A DNA stretch of 64,000 nucleotides from Burkholderiales bacterium (lineage in GTDB: Bacteria > Pseudomonadota > Gammaproteobacteria > Burkholderiales > SG8-41): assembly GCA_019749945.1 (NCBI GenBank), contig JAIEPF010000006.1:62001-126000 (forward strand), read 5' to 3'. The position numbers and the translations under genes are program-made. Positions 51,508 through 60,436 of this stretch are shown one piece after another (positions within the stretch are counted from its first letter, which is position 1; the number at the start of each line of letters is the position of its first letter). The notes beneath the pieces are model-generated. The model saw only the letters and a list, made by a program, of their open reading frames with translations. It was not told the origin of the DNA and made no database searches.

Positions 51508-51927
51508 TCATTTCGGCGGCGCGGTGAAGTAGGTGCCGCGACCGCTGGCGACCAGCGCGCCGTCCTTGTCGTATACAAACGCTTCCGCGGTCGAATACTG
51601 GCTGCCCATGCGCACCACCTTGGCCTTGGCCGTCAGATCGCCCGGCATCGCGGCCTTGTGGTAATCGACGCGGATGTCGATGGTCGGCACCGGCCTGCCG
51701 AGTTGTGCGGCGATGGCGTAATCGGCGGCGACGTCGACGATGGCGGCGAGGATTCCGCCATGGGTGTAACGGCGCTCGGGGTTGACCACCCATTCTTCGC
51801 GCCAGCCAGCTTTGATTTCGACGCCGCTGTCGTCGGATTTGAGCACGGTGAAATTGAGCCATTGATTGAACGGCCCGCGCGTGATCAGTTGCTGGAGTTT
51901 TTCGACGGTGACTTTTTCTTCAGGCAT
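51508..51927 (-). CDS. PaaI-family hotdog thioesterase
   Basis: 139 residues. The hotdog signature is ERRYTHGGILAAIVDVAADYAIAAQLGRPVPTIDIRVDYHKAAMPGDLTAKAKVV. Such enzymes release CoA from aryl-acyl or stalled acyl-CoA intermediates. It is paired with the acyl-CoA ligase gene just upstream, which makes such a thioester. ATG 51927 follows a reasonable ribosome binding site. Confidence 0.9.
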   Translation of the reverse strand: MPEEKVTVEKLQQLITRGPFNQWLNFTVLKSDDSGVEIKAGWREEWVVNPERRYTHGGILAAIVDVAADYAIAAQLGRPVPTIDIRVDYHKAAMPGDLTAKAKVVRMGSQYSTAEAFVYDKDGALVASGRGTYFTAPPK

Positions 51928-51960
51928 GGTTCGTGCTCCGGTGGATGATCGTATTTGGAT

Positions 51961-53475
51961 TCAGGCGGCGGCCAGGGCGCGCAGGCGCTGCTGGTCGACC
52001 TTGTTGGTGCCGGCCAGCGGCAGCTGGTCAAGGAAAAAAACGCGGCGCGGATGCTGGTAGGCCGGGCCGTTGGCGAGGGCGAACTGTTTGAGTTCTTCCT
52101 CGCCGGCGCTGCTGCCGGCACGCAGCACGACGAAGGCATAGGGTACCTTGCCCTTCAGTTCGTGGTCGAAGGGCATCACGTAGGCCTGATGCACGGCAGG
52201 ATGGCGCTCAAGCAGGCGCTCGACCTCGATCGGAAATATGTTTTCGCCGCCGCAGACAAACATGTCGTCGGTGCGGCCGACAAAAAAATAGAAACCGTCG
52301 GCATCGCGCCGGCACACGTCCCCGGTGTGGTACCAGCCGTCGCGGATGCGCCTGGCGCTTTCTTCGGGCAGATTGTGATAGGCCGCCAGGATGCCGGGGT
52401 TCCTGACGATCAATTCGCCTTCGTCCGCTGTTGCGCCGTTGATCAGTTTTGCTTCCGTGCCGGGATAGGGCACGCCGATGGAACCTTCGGGCCGGGTTTT
52501 ACCTTCGGGGTGCGGTCCCAGAGGCACCGGCCCGCCCTCGGTGACGCCGTAGACCACCAGTGGCTGGGCATTGGGGAAATACACGTTCAATTCGCGCAGC
52601 AGCTGCGGCGAGGAGGGCGCGGATCCCATCATGATCGTGCGCACCGACTTGGTATCGATCGTTGCCAGCAGTTCCTTGCGTGCGAGCACCATCGACATCA
52701 TGGTCGGCACGCCGGAGATCACGGTGCAGCGGCATTGCCCGATGGCGGCAATGTAGCGCTCGACATTGAACTGCGGCAGCAGCGGCAGCATGGCGCCTGC
52801 AGTGAGCCCCTGCTTGATCGCGTTCAGCGCGTTCTTGTGGTACAGCGGTGCCGCGACAAGGATCACGTCATGTTCCGTGGTGCCGCGGGTGTGGGCAAGG
52901 ATGCGCCGGCTCCAGTTCTGGCCGTAATGGGTCAGCAGCACGCCCTTGGGGCGGCCGGTCGAGCCCGAGGTATAGGGCTGGATGGCGACCGAGTCGGCAG
53001 CCGGTTCGAATGCGGTGTGCGGGCCGGGATCGAGGAAGCTGTCGAAAGCTTCCGCGCCTGCGCCATCATAAACCACGGCCGGCAGGCCGGCGGGGCAGAG
53101 GTGGCGCAGCGCGGCTTCGACAAATACCAGGCGCGCGCCGGCGTCATTGAGGATGAAGGCGATGCTGTCGGCGGCGAGTTTGATGTTGACCGGTACCGGC
53201 ACCACGCCGGCGCGCATGGCGCCGAGCAGCGTCATTACGAACTCGGCACGGTTCAGCGACAGGATGCCGATGCGGTCGCCGGCACGCAGTCCCGCCCGTA
53301 ACAGTCCGCGCGCCACAGCGTCGCAGGCCGCGTCGAGTTCGCGGTAGCTGACCGGACGCGGCTGCTGCGCGTCGCGCAGGTCGACGATGGCCGGGCGCTC
53401 TGCCTGCGCGTGCGCGGCGAAGGCCATTCCGAGGTTGCCCGGGTAGCCGCGCGGTTCGGGAAGGGGGATAGTCAT
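51961..53475 (-). CDS. Acyl-CoA/aryl-CoA synthetase (AMP-binding family)
   Basis: 504 residues. ATP motif PYTSGSTGRPKGVLLTHYGQ, the aromatic-binding YGVTEGG, the ATP/hinge motif GWYHTGDVCRRDADGFYFFVGRTDDMF and the C-terminal catalytic Lys in GTNKVDQQRLR are all present. It activates a carboxylic acid as its CoA ester. Context suggests an aromatic or branched acid. A dispersed inverted repeat lies between it and the quinone oxidoreductase gene. Confidence 0.92.
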   Translation of the reverse strand: MTIPLPEPRGYPGNLGMAFAAHAQAERPAIVDLRDAQQPRPVSYRELDAACDAVARGLLRAGLRAGDRIGILSLNRAEFVMTLLGAMRAGVVPVPVNIKLAADSIAFILNDAGARLVFVEAALRHLCPAGLPAVVYDGAGAEAFDSFLDPGPHTAFEPAADSVAIQPYTSGSTGRPKGVLLTHYGQNWSRRILAHTRGTTEHDVILVAAPLYHKNALNAIKQGLTAGAMLPLLPQFNVERYIAAIGQCRCTVISGVPTMMSMVLARKELLATIDTKSVRTIMMGSAPSSPQLLRELNVYFPNAQPLVVYGVTEGGPVPLGPHPEGKTRPEGSIGVPYPGTEAKLINGATADEGELIVRNPGILAAYHNLPEESARRIRDGWYHTGDVCRRDADGFYFFVGRTDDMFVCGGENIFPIEVERLLERHPAVHQAYVMPFDHELKGKVPYAFVVLRAGSSAGEEELKQFALANGPAYQHPRRVFFLDQLPLAGTNKVDQQRLRALAAA

Positions 53476-53503
53476 CAGGGGCTGAAATCAGATTCAAAAG
53501 CAC

Positions 53504-53585
53504 TTAGCCACAGAGAGCACAGGGTAAAACCCGGGGCATACCGGGTTCTGCTTTTCCTCTGTGACCTCTGTGATCTCTGTGGCTC
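53504..53585. repeat. Intergenic inverted repeat (CCACAGAGA type)
   Basis: Perfect 11-base arms AGCCACAGAGA (53507-53517) and TCTCTGTGGCT (53574-53584) enclose a second hairpin AACCCGG / CCGGGTT. Repeats with CCACAGAG arms are common in proteobacterial intergenic DNA. It fills the gap between the synthetase and oxidoreductase genes. Confidence 0.8.
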
Positions 53586-53597
53586 AAGATGTTGTGT

Positions 53598-54602
53598 TCA
53601 AGGCTTGATGATGACCTTGCCGAAGACTTCGCGGTCTTCGATCAGCTTCAGCCCTTTGGCTGCGCCCTGCAGCGGCATCACCTCGTCGATCACCGGCTTC
53701 ATTTTGCCCTGCTGGATCAGGTCCATCAGCGCTTTCAGATTTTCATCGTAGAAGCTGTTGGATCCGATGATCTGGATTTCGAAGCTCCACACGTAACGCA
53801 GGTCTTCCTTGGGGTCATAACCGGCCGTTGCGCCGCAGACCAGGATCTTGCCGCCGCGTTTGACGCACTTCAGCGACGGCGCCCAGGTGTCGCCGCCGGT
53901 GAAATTGATCACCACATCGACGCCGCCTTCGTAGCTGCGCCGCTGCGGTTTGCCGAATTTCTCGACAGCCCACTTCGAAAAATCGGTTTCCTTGTAGTTG
54001 ATCACGTGGTCGGCGCCGAGATCCTTGAGGCGCTGGATCTTGTCCGCGCTGGAGGCGCAGGCGATGACTTCGGCGCCGAGCATCTTGGCGAGCAGCACGC
54101 AGCCGGTGCCGACCCCGCCGCTGGCGCCGAGCACCAGCACCTTGTCGCCTTTTTTGATGGTGTTGTGGGTGATGATCATGCGGTGCGCGGTGCCGTAGGC
54201 CACCGGCAGCGAAGCGGCCTGTTCGTAACTGACATCATCCGGCATTTTGATCAGCTGGTCGGCGGCGACCAGGCATTTTTCGGCGAGGCCGCCGTGCATC
54301 ATTTCGCCCATCAGGCCTTTTTTCTTGTTCAGCGGATTGACCAGCACGCGGTCGCCCGGTTTCCAGCCGGAGACACCGGCGCCGACTTCGAGGATTTCAC
54401 CGGCGATGTCGAGGCCGATGATCATCGGGAAGGGCACCTTGATGCCGGGCATGCCGCGCACGGTGAACACGTCGTGATAGTTGAACGAGGTTGCGCCGAC
54501 GCGGATCACCACATGGCCTTCGATGACGGCAGGATCCGGGAAATCCGTTACGTATTCCAGTTTGTCCAGGCCGCCGTGTTCCCGCAGTACTACTGCTTTC
54601 AT
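53598..54602 (-). CDS. Zinc-type alcohol dehydrogenase-like quinone oxidoreductase (MDR family)
   Basis: 334 residues from ATG 54602, which follows GGAGAATGGC. MDR features: MKAVVLREHGGLDKLEYVTD, GLDIAGEILEVGAGVSGWKPGDRVLV, and NADPH site VLVLGASGGVGTGCVLLAKMLGAEVIACASS. Structural-zinc cysteines are absent, so it belongs to the quinone oxidoreductase/enoyl reductase branch. Probably reduces a double bond or carbonyl in the cluster pathway. Confidence 0.9.
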   Translation of the reverse strand: MKAVVLREHGGLDKLEYVTDFPDPAVIEGHVVIRVGATSFNYHDVFTVRGMPGIKVPFPMIIGLDIAGEILEVGAGVSGWKPGDRVLVNPLNKKKGLMGEMMHGGLAEKCLVAADQLIKMPDDVSYEQAASLPVAYGTAHRMIITHNTIKKGDKVLVLGASGGVGTGCVLLAKMLGAEVIACASSADKIQRLKDLGADHVINYKETDFSKWAVEKFGKPQRRSYEGGVDVVINFTGGDTWAPSLKCVKRGGKILVCGATAGYDPKEDLRYVWSFEIQIIGSNSFYDENLKALMDLIQQGKMKPVIDEVMPLQGAAKGLKLIEDREVFGKVIIKP

Positions 54603-54702
54603 GCCATTCTCCAATACGATCGTTGGTTAACTGCAACGGTGGCGCGCCGGGAACGGCACACCACCTTTTGATTATCGGGTTTTCCCCGTATTTTCCCATT
54701 AC

Positions 54703-55209
54703 TCATGCCCAGCCCAGCACGCGGTTGACGCCGGTGGTGATACGGGCACGGTCCACGCCGTAGACGTGGATGGACACCGCCGGGTCGGGCTCGGTGTTGG
54801 CGATGCGGTGGATGCCGTTGTTCGGCATGTCGAAGCTCAGCGTACCGCTGCCTCTCACCGCGATATTCAGCAGCACCGGCGCGCCACCTTCGGCGTTCTC
54901 CAGGTAAAGCGCTTCGTTGAGTTTGCCGCGGTAGACGCCGACGCCGCACCAGGTGTGGTGGGCATGGATGGGGCTGCGCTGCCGGGCGCCCCAGACGATG
55001 GCGACAATGGTATAGCGGCCGTCGGGGTCGCCATGGAGTACATGGCGCGTGTAATGGTCGTGGCTGGGGCGGCACTGTTCGGCGGTCAGCCAGTCCGGAC
55101 TGGCCACGGATTCTTCGAGCGCCGCGGTGACGCGGAAGGGCAATTCGTCCGCGGGGGCCGCGACCGCCGCGTTGATGCGCTCAACCAGACGGTGCAGTCG
55201 GGCGTTCAT
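54703..55209 (-). CDS. Cysteine dioxygenase-family cupin (thiol dioxygenase-like)
   Basis: 168 residues. The cupin iron site HAHHTWCGVGVYRGKLNEALY gives HxH, and a third His is in NNGIHRIAN. TVAIVWGARQRSP-like strands match CDO/mercaptopropionate dioxygenases. It should oxygenate a thiol or thioether carboxylate. Its position next to the FCD regulator, first in the cluster, hints that the pathway substrate may contain sulfur; this is inference. ATG 55209 overlaps the regulator stop by four bases. Confidence 0.82.
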   Translation of the reverse strand: MNARLHRLVERINAAVAAPADELPFRVTAALEESVASPDWLTAEQCRPSHDHYTRHVLHGDPDGRYTIVAIVWGARQRSPIHAHHTWCGVGVYRGKLNEALYLENAEGGAPVLLNIAVRGSGTLSFDMPNNGIHRIANTEPDPAVSIHVYGVDRARITTGVNRVLGWA

Positions 55210-55907
55210 TTGTGGTCAGCCGTGATCGGCAGATTCATCACCGATTTGCTGGCGAGTATGGCGCCGAGCACCATGCTGCGCGCGGCTTCGATCTGTTCGC
55301 GGCAGATGTTGGCCGCCGTGTCGCCGTCGCCGCGGCTCAGTGCTTTGACCAGCGTGCGGTGCTCGTGCTGCATTTCCTGGGTGCGGTTGCGCGAACCGAG
55401 TCCGAGGTGCAGCAACCGGGTCATTTCATCGAGCAGCTGCTCGATCGCGCCGGCCAGCCGTGCATTGCCTGCCGCCTGCGCAATGGTCACATGGAAAGCC
55501 TTGTTGGCGTCGAGGAAACGCGCTGTGCTTTTGGCGTTGCCGGTCTGGTAGCCCTCGCGGCAGACGTCATCGAGCATGCGCAATCGTTGCGCATCGACAC
55601 GGCCTGCCGCCATCCGCGCCGCCACCGGTTCCAGCATCAGCCGCAGCTCGAACACATCGTGGATGTCCTGCAGCGTCACCGGCGTCACCATGTAGCCGCG
55701 GCGGGGGATGGCGCGCACCAGGCCGTCGTGCGCGAGCCGCGACAGGGCCATGCGTACGGGAGCTTTGCCGAGCTTGTACTGTGCACAGAGCTGGGCTTCG
55801 GAGACCTCGGTACCCGGTGCGAACAGGCAGCAGATGATGTCGTGCTTGATGCGCTCGTAGGCGCGGTCGCTGAGCAGCGGGATGGTTTTTGCGGTTGCGG
55901 CGGCCAT
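55206..55907 (-). CDS. GntR-family transcriptional regulator, FCD type
   Basis: 233 residues. The winged helix-turn-helix is RAYERIKHDIICCLFAPGTEVSEAQLCAQYKLGKAPVRMALSRLAHDGLVRAIPRRGYMV, followed by an all-helical FCD ligand domain (ELRLMLEPVAARMAAGRVD, FHVTIAQAAGNARL, EHRTLVKALSRGD) with metal-binding His/Asp positions. It probably controls the downstream catabolic cluster and perhaps the divergent MFS genes through the palindrome at 55935. Confidence 0.92.
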   Translation of the reverse strand: MAAATAKTIPLLSDRAYERIKHDIICCLFAPGTEVSEAQLCAQYKLGKAPVRMALSRLAHDGLVRAIPRRGYMVTPVTLQDIHDVFELRLMLEPVAARMAAGRVDAQRLRMLDDVCREGYQTGNAKSTARFLDANKAFHVTIAQAAGNARLAGAIEQLLDEMTRLLHLGLGSRNRTQEMQHEHRTLVKALSRGDGDTAANICREQIEAARSMVLGAILASKSVMNLPITADHK

Positions 55908-55934
55908 TCTGCTGAAATCTTAGTGAATGATATC

Positions 55935-55944
55935 TGACATGTCA
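55935..55944. promoter_or_regulatory. Palindromic operator candidate in the GntR/MFS divergent spacer
   Basis: TGACATGTCA is a perfect 10-base palindrome 27 bases upstream of the GntR-family ATG and about 110 bases before the MFS start. FCD regulators often bind TGNC-type inverted repeats of this size, so autoregulation is plausible. Confidence 0.5.
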
Positions 55945-56056
55945 ATGATGGTTTCAGGCTGGGGTGGCGCGGGCAGGACCGCATCGTGAAAATGCGTCTT
56001 GCGCTGCGTCGGCTCAGTCACCACAATGCAGCTACTCCCACAAAAGAAGATCTGTC

Positions 56057-57262
56057 TTGAACAAAGCCGCTGCCATGCCCGGCCCGTGGGTCGTTGTTGC
56101 CGTTGCGACATTTGCGCAGATGGTCGTGGCAATGTCGAACATCCTGCTGCCGACCATTGCGCCGAAACTGGCGGAATCCCTGGGGGTCAGCCCGATACTG
56201 ATCGGTTACCAGGTCAGCCTGACCTTCGGTGCGGCCACGCTGGCGACCATGTTCGGCGGCAACGCCGTGCTGCGCTTCGGCGCGGCGCGTGCCACGCAGT
56301 TTTCCATGCTCTGCTGCGGCGCCGGCCTGCTGCTGTTTGCGCTGCCGTACGTGACGGCGATCGCGCTGGGCTCGGTGTGCATCGGCATGGGCATGGGCAT
56401 GATCAATTCGGCGGCGGCGCACCTGCTGGTGGCGTACACGCCGCCGCAGCGCCGCAACATCATGTTTTCGATCAAACAGACAGGTGTGCCGGTCGGAGGT
56501 GTCATCACTTCACTGACTGCGCCGGCCATCGCCGTACATTACGGTTTCCACTGGTCGCTGGTGATGATTGTGCTGTTGATTGCGGGATTGCTGGTGTTTA
56601 TCCAGGGCCATCGCGCGCGTTGGGACAGCGACCGGGGGGTGTCAGGGCAGGGCGGGCAGGCCGCCTTCGGCGGCGTGCCGCTGGTGTGGCGCCAGACCAG
56701 CCTGCGCTGGGTTTCGCTGGTGGCGATGATTTTTTCCGGCATCCAGCGCTGCGTGCTGAGTTTCACCGTGATTTATCTGGTCGCCGAGGGCGGCATGGGG
56801 CTGGTGGAGGCGGGCGTGATGCTGTCGGTGGTGCAGATCGGCGGCTCGGTGTCGCGGATTTGCTGGGGCTGGCTGGCCGATCGCCTGGGCAGCAGCCTCA
56901 CGGTGTTGATGATTATTTGCGTGATCACCGTCCTGTCCACGCTGGCGCTGGTATTTTTTGATGCCGGATGGAATAAATTATTGATTTACATATTATTTTT
57001 TGTGATTGGCGTGACGGCGGTGGGCTGGAACGGGGTGTTCCATGCCGAAGCGGCACGCCTCAGTCCGCCGGGCATGGCGAGTGTGGTCGCTGCCGGCACC
57101 ACTTTTTTTGTGTTTGCCGGCGTGCTGATCGGTCCTGCGGCGTTTGCCGCCGCCTATGGCGGCATCGGCAGCTATGGCAATACTTTCCTGCTGGTGACGG
57201 CTGCGGCCCTTGTCGCGTTCGGCCTGCTGCTGATGGCGCAACGCGCGGCGCGCAGGCGGTGA
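56057..57262 (+). CDS. MFS transporter, tandem copy 1
   Basis: 401 residues from TTG 56057 (after AGAAGA); ATG 56075 is an alternative start. Twelve predicted helices: GYQVSLTFGAATLATMFGGNAVLRFGAAR, NIMFSIKQTGVPVGGVITSL and IGVTAVGWNGVFHAEAARLSPPG. Clear paralogue of the next two genes. An AT-rich stretch at 56970-57000 encodes NKLLIYILFFVIG inside helix 10. Substrate unknown; probably an organic acid of the adjacent pathway. Confidence 0.87.
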   Translation: MNKAAAMPGPWVVVAVATFAQMVVAMSNILLPTIAPKLAESLGVSPILIGYQVSLTFGAATLATMFGGNAVLRFGAARATQFSMLCCGAGLLLFALPYVTAIALGSVCIGMGMGMINSAAAHLLVAYTPPQRRNIMFSIKQTGVPVGGVITSLTAPAIAVHYGFHWSLVMIVLLIAGLLVFIQGHRARWDSDRGVSGQGGQAAFGGVPLVWRQTSLRWVSLVAMIFSGIQRCVLSFTVIYLVAEGGMGLVEAGVMLSVVQIGGSVSRICWGWLADRLGSSLTVLMIICVITVLSTLALVFFDAGWNKLLIYILFFVIGVTAVGWNGVFHAEAARLSPPGMASVVAAGTTFFVFAGVLIGPAAFAAAYGGIGSYGNTFLLVTAAALVAFGLLLMAQRAARRR

Positions 57263-57266
57263 TGGC

Positions 57267-58478
57267 ATGACAGATACCAAACCCTTGCCCGGTCCTTCGA
57301 TTGTGGTGGTGGTGCTGGTGACCATGGCGGTGCAGATTGCGTCGGCGATGGGCATCGCGATTTTCCCGGTGATTGCGCCGCAACTGGCGCAGATGCTCGG
57401 CGTTGATGCGTCCTGGGTCGGCTACCAGATCAGCATCCTGTTCGGCGCAGCGGTGCTGATGTCGTGTTTTGTCGGCACAGTGGTGTTGCGCTGGGGCGCC
57501 TGCCGCGCCATGCAGTGTTCGCTGTGGCTCTGCGCCGCGGGCATGGTCGCCGGTCTGGCGGGACATCTGCTGCTGATGCCGCTGGCGGCGATTTTTGTCG
57601 GCGCCAGCACTGCGCTGGCGGCATCCGGTGCGTCGCACCTGCTGTTCCGTTTCGGGCCGCCGCAGCACCGCAACCTGATATTTTCGATCAAACAGACCGG
57701 CGTGCCGCTGGGGTGGGCGACCATCGCGCTGATCGCCCCGGCATTGACCGTGGCCTTCAGCTGGCGGGTGTCCCTGCTGGCGGTGCTGGCGTATTCGGCA
57801 GCCGGTGCGCTGCTGCTGGAGCGCTGGCGCAGGGATTGGGACGATGACCGCAATCCCCGCGCCGCAGCACAGACCAACCTGCTGTCCGGCGTCGTGGCGT
57901 TGTGGCGTTACCCGACGCTGCGTTATCTGGCGATGGCAGGATTTTTCTTTTCTTTTGTGCAGCTTTGCCTCGGCAGCTTCACCGTCAATCTGCTGGTGCA
58001 GGAGGCCGGTTACGGGCTGGTTGCCGCCGGCGTGATGTTGTCCCTGGTCCAGGTGGCGGGAATGGCGGGGCGGCTGGTGTTCGGCTGGTTTGCCGACCGC
58101 AGCGGCCGGGCCATAGCCGCATTGCTGGCGAGCAGCCTGATGGCGGGCGCGGGCTGTATCGCAAGCCTGTTCATTTCCGGAAGCTGGCCGGGGCCGGCGC
58201 TGGCCCTGTTTTATGTGCTGTTCGGCATGGTCGCCTACGGCTGGAACGGCGTGATGCACGCGCAGATCGCGCGCTTGAGCCCGCCGGGCATGGTCAGCGT
58301 CGCGACCGGCGGCATGATGGTCTGGGTTTTCGGCGGCATACTCGTCGGCCCGGCGCTGTTTGCGGCGACGTATCGCGCGATCGGCAGTTATACGACGACT
58401 TTCGGCGTGCTGGCGGCGGCGGCCCTTGCCAGTGCGGTACTTGCCGCCGTCGCCGTGCGCGCGGAGCGCGTTGCATGA
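57267..58478 (+). CDS. MFS transporter, tandem copy 2
   Basis: 403 residues, 12 helices. GYQISILFGAAVLMSCFVGTVVLRWGACR, NLIFSIKQTGVPLGWATIAL and FGMVAYGWNGVMHAQIARLSPPG align with the neighbouring copies, and DDDRNP in the central loop matches the others. It begins four bases after copy 1 and overlaps copy 3 by four bases (ATGA), so all three are one transcription unit. Confidence 0.9.
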   Translation: MTDTKPLPGPSIVVVVLVTMAVQIASAMGIAIFPVIAPQLAQMLGVDASWVGYQISILFGAAVLMSCFVGTVVLRWGACRAMQCSLWLCAAGMVAGLAGHLLLMPLAAIFVGASTALAASGASHLLFRFGPPQHRNLIFSIKQTGVPLGWATIALIAPALTVAFSWRVSLLAVLAYSAAGALLLERWRRDWDDDRNPRAAAQTNLLSGVVALWRYPTLRYLAMAGFFFSFVQLCLGSFTVNLLVQEAGYGLVAAGVMLSLVQVAGMAGRLVFGWFADRSGRAIAALLASSLMAGAGCIASLFISGSWPGPALALFYVLFGMVAYGWNGVMHAQIARLSPPGMVSVATGGMMVWVFGGILVGPALFAATYRAIGSYTTTFGVLAAAALASAVLAAVAVRAERVA

Positions 58479-59689
58479 GCGCGGCATCGGCCCATTCCGC
58501 CCCCTCCGTCGCCGCGGTCGTGGCGGCAACCACCGCGGCACAGGTGGCCGGCGCCATGGGCGCGGCGGTGTTTCCGGTGATTGCGCCGGAACTCGCGCGC
58601 AGCCTCGGTGTGCAGGCGTCGCTGATCGGTTACCAGATGAGCCTGATTTACGGTGCGGCGCTGTTCGGGTCGATGCTGTTCACCTGGATGGTTGCGCGTT
58701 ACGGCGGCTGCCGCACCACGCAGATCGGCATGGCCTGCTGTGTGGCCGGGCTCTTTGTCGGATTTCATGCCAGTGTCGCGGCGCTGGTGGTGACTTCGGT
58801 GTTCATCGGCATCGCGATGAGCATCAATCTGCCGGCGGCGACGCACCTGCTGCACCGCTTCAGTCCGCCACAGCATCGCAATTTCATTTTTTCACTGAAG
58901 CAGACCGGTGTGCCGCTGGCCTGGGCCTTGATGGCACTGCTTGCCCCGGCAATCACGCTGGCCTGGGGCTGGCGCTGGGCGCTGGCGTTGGTGCTTTTGG
59001 CCTCGCTGGCGACGCTGCTGGCGCTGCAACTGGTGCGCGAGCACTGGGACGATGACCGGCGACCCGATCTGCCGGTGCGGGCGCGGGTATTCGAGGGTGT
59101 GCAGCTGGTGTGGCGGCTGCCCGCGCTGCGCTGGCTCGGTGTTGCAGCGTTCGGCATGGCGTTCGTCCAGCTCTGCGTCGGCACCTTCACCGTGATCATG
59201 CTGGTCGGAGAGGCCGGCTATTCGCTGATCGAGGCCGGTCTGATGCTGTCGGTGGCGCAGATTGCCGGCGTCCTGGGCAGGATTGTCTGGGGCTGGCTGG
59301 CCGACCGCACCGGCAACAGCCTGCAGGTGCTCCAAGGGCTGACTGCCGGCATGCTGCTGTGCTGTTTCGCAATCGCCTTCCTGCAGCCGGGTTGGCCGGT
59401 GCTGCTGACAGCGCTGCTGTTTGCGGTGTTCGGTGCGACGGCGATCGGCTGGAACGGCCTGTACATCGCGGAAGTTGCGCGCCGCAGTCCGCCGGGTCAA
59501 GTCAGTCTCGCGACCGGCGGTGCCATGGTGTGGAATTTCGCCGGCATACTTGCCGGGCCCACCGCATTCACGCTGGTTTACGAACTGCTCGGCCGTTACA
59601 CCTGGACCTACGGCACCATGGCGGTGATGGTTGCGGTCATTTTCCTGGCATTGCAGGCCACCGGTCGCGCGCAGCGCAGGGAATCGTGA
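58475..59689 (+). CDS. MFS transporter, tandem copy 3
   Basis: 404 residues, 12 helices. GYQMSLIYGAALFGSMLFTWMVARYGGCR, NFIFSLKQTGVPLAWALMAL and FGATAIGWNGLYIAEVARRSPPG. The start ATG 58475 overlaps the copy 2 stop; a longer open frame from 57902 runs through copy 2 and is not real. Its stop overlaps the TauE/SafE gene start (TGATG). Confidence 0.9.
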   Translation: MSAASAHSAPSVAAVVAATTAAQVAGAMGAAVFPVIAPELARSLGVQASLIGYQMSLIYGAALFGSMLFTWMVARYGGCRTTQIGMACCVAGLFVGFHASVAALVVTSVFIGIAMSINLPAATHLLHRFSPPQHRNFIFSLKQTGVPLAWALMALLAPAITLAWGWRWALALVLLASLATLLALQLVREHWDDDRRPDLPVRARVFEGVQLVWRLPALRWLGVAAFGMAFVQLCVGTFTVIMLVGEAGYSLIEAGLMLSVAQIAGVLGRIVWGWLADRTGNSLQVLQGLTAGMLLCCFAIAFLQPGWPVLLTALLFAVFGATAIGWNGLYIAEVARRSPPGQVSLATGGAMVWNFAGILAGPTAFTLVYELLGRYTWTYGTMAVMVAVIFLALQATGRAQRRES

Positions 59690-60435
59690 TGCAGGAATTG
59701 AGCGTACTGCAGATGGTGTTCTGTGCGATGGTGGTCACCGTGGCCTTCGCGGTGCGCGGAGGCACCGGATTTGGCGGCGGAGCGATTGCGGTGCCGCTGC
59801 TCGCGCTGGTTTTTCCGCTGCCGGTGACGGTGCCGGTGGTCACCGTGCTCAACATGTTGTCTTCGATCGGCCATGGGGTCACTGACTGGCGCCATATCGC
59901 CTGGCGCGAGATCCGGCGCATCCTGCCCGGGAGCCTGCTCGGTGTTTTTGCCGGGCTCTACCTGCTGACACTGTTTGATCCGCAACCGCTGGCGCAGGCG
60001 CTCGGTGTCTTTGTCGTGCTTTATGCGCTGTATGTGATGGTTTTTGCCGGACGCACGCCGCAGATACCGCCGCGCTGGATGCTGCCGGTGGCGGCGCTGA
60101 CCAGTTTTGCGGCGGGCATCGTCGGTTCCCTGTTCGGCGCCGCCGCGGGGCCTTTGTACGTGATTTACCTGAACTCGGCGCGGCTCGGCAAGGATGCCTT
60201 TCGCGTGACCATCACCACCGTGATGCTGTTTCAGGGGCTGACGCGCATCGCGGGTTACGCGACGCTGGGCTTGTATGACGGGCGCACGCTGTTGTTGCTG
60301 GCGGCTGCGTTGCCGATGGTGGTCATCGGATCATGGCTGGGGGCGCGTGTGGTGCGCCGTTTCGATCCGGTTCTGTTCAACCGCGCGGTGGGTGCCGTGC
60401 TGCTGGTCAGCGGCGCCGCGCTGATGTTCAAGTGA
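59689..60435 (+). CDS. TauE/SafE-family sulfite/organosulfonate exporter 1
   Basis: 248 residues, about eight helices, with the family's glycine-rich first helix (AFAVRGGTGFGGGAIAVPLLALVFPL) and its repeat near AGIVGSLFGAAAGPLYVIYLNSARL. The family exports sulfite or other small anions. It is coupled to MFS copy 3 and followed after one base by a paralogue, so the pair may work as partners. Confidence 0.9.
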   Translation: MQELSVLQMVFCAMVVTVAFAVRGGTGFGGGAIAVPLLALVFPLPVTVPVVTVLNMLSSIGHGVTDWRHIAWREIRRILPGSLLGVFAGLYLLTLFDPQPLAQALGVFVVLYALYVMVFAGRTPQIPPRWMLPVAALTSFAAGIVGSLFGAAAGPLYVIYLNSARLGKDAFRVTITTVMLFQGLTRIAGYATLGLYDGRTLLLLAAALPMVVIGSWLGARVVRRFDPVLFNRAVGAVLLVSGAALMFK

Positions 60436-60436
60436 C

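Noticed and set aside
56970..57000. AT-rich run inside MFS copy 1
   Set aside because: It encodes a normal hydrophobic helix and lacks the AACAATAA core; composition alone is not enough.
57060..58541. Minus-strand 493-codon frame opposite the tandem MFS genes
   Set aside because: Composition is antisense-like (Arg, His, Gln rich) and the plus-strand transporters are unambiguous.
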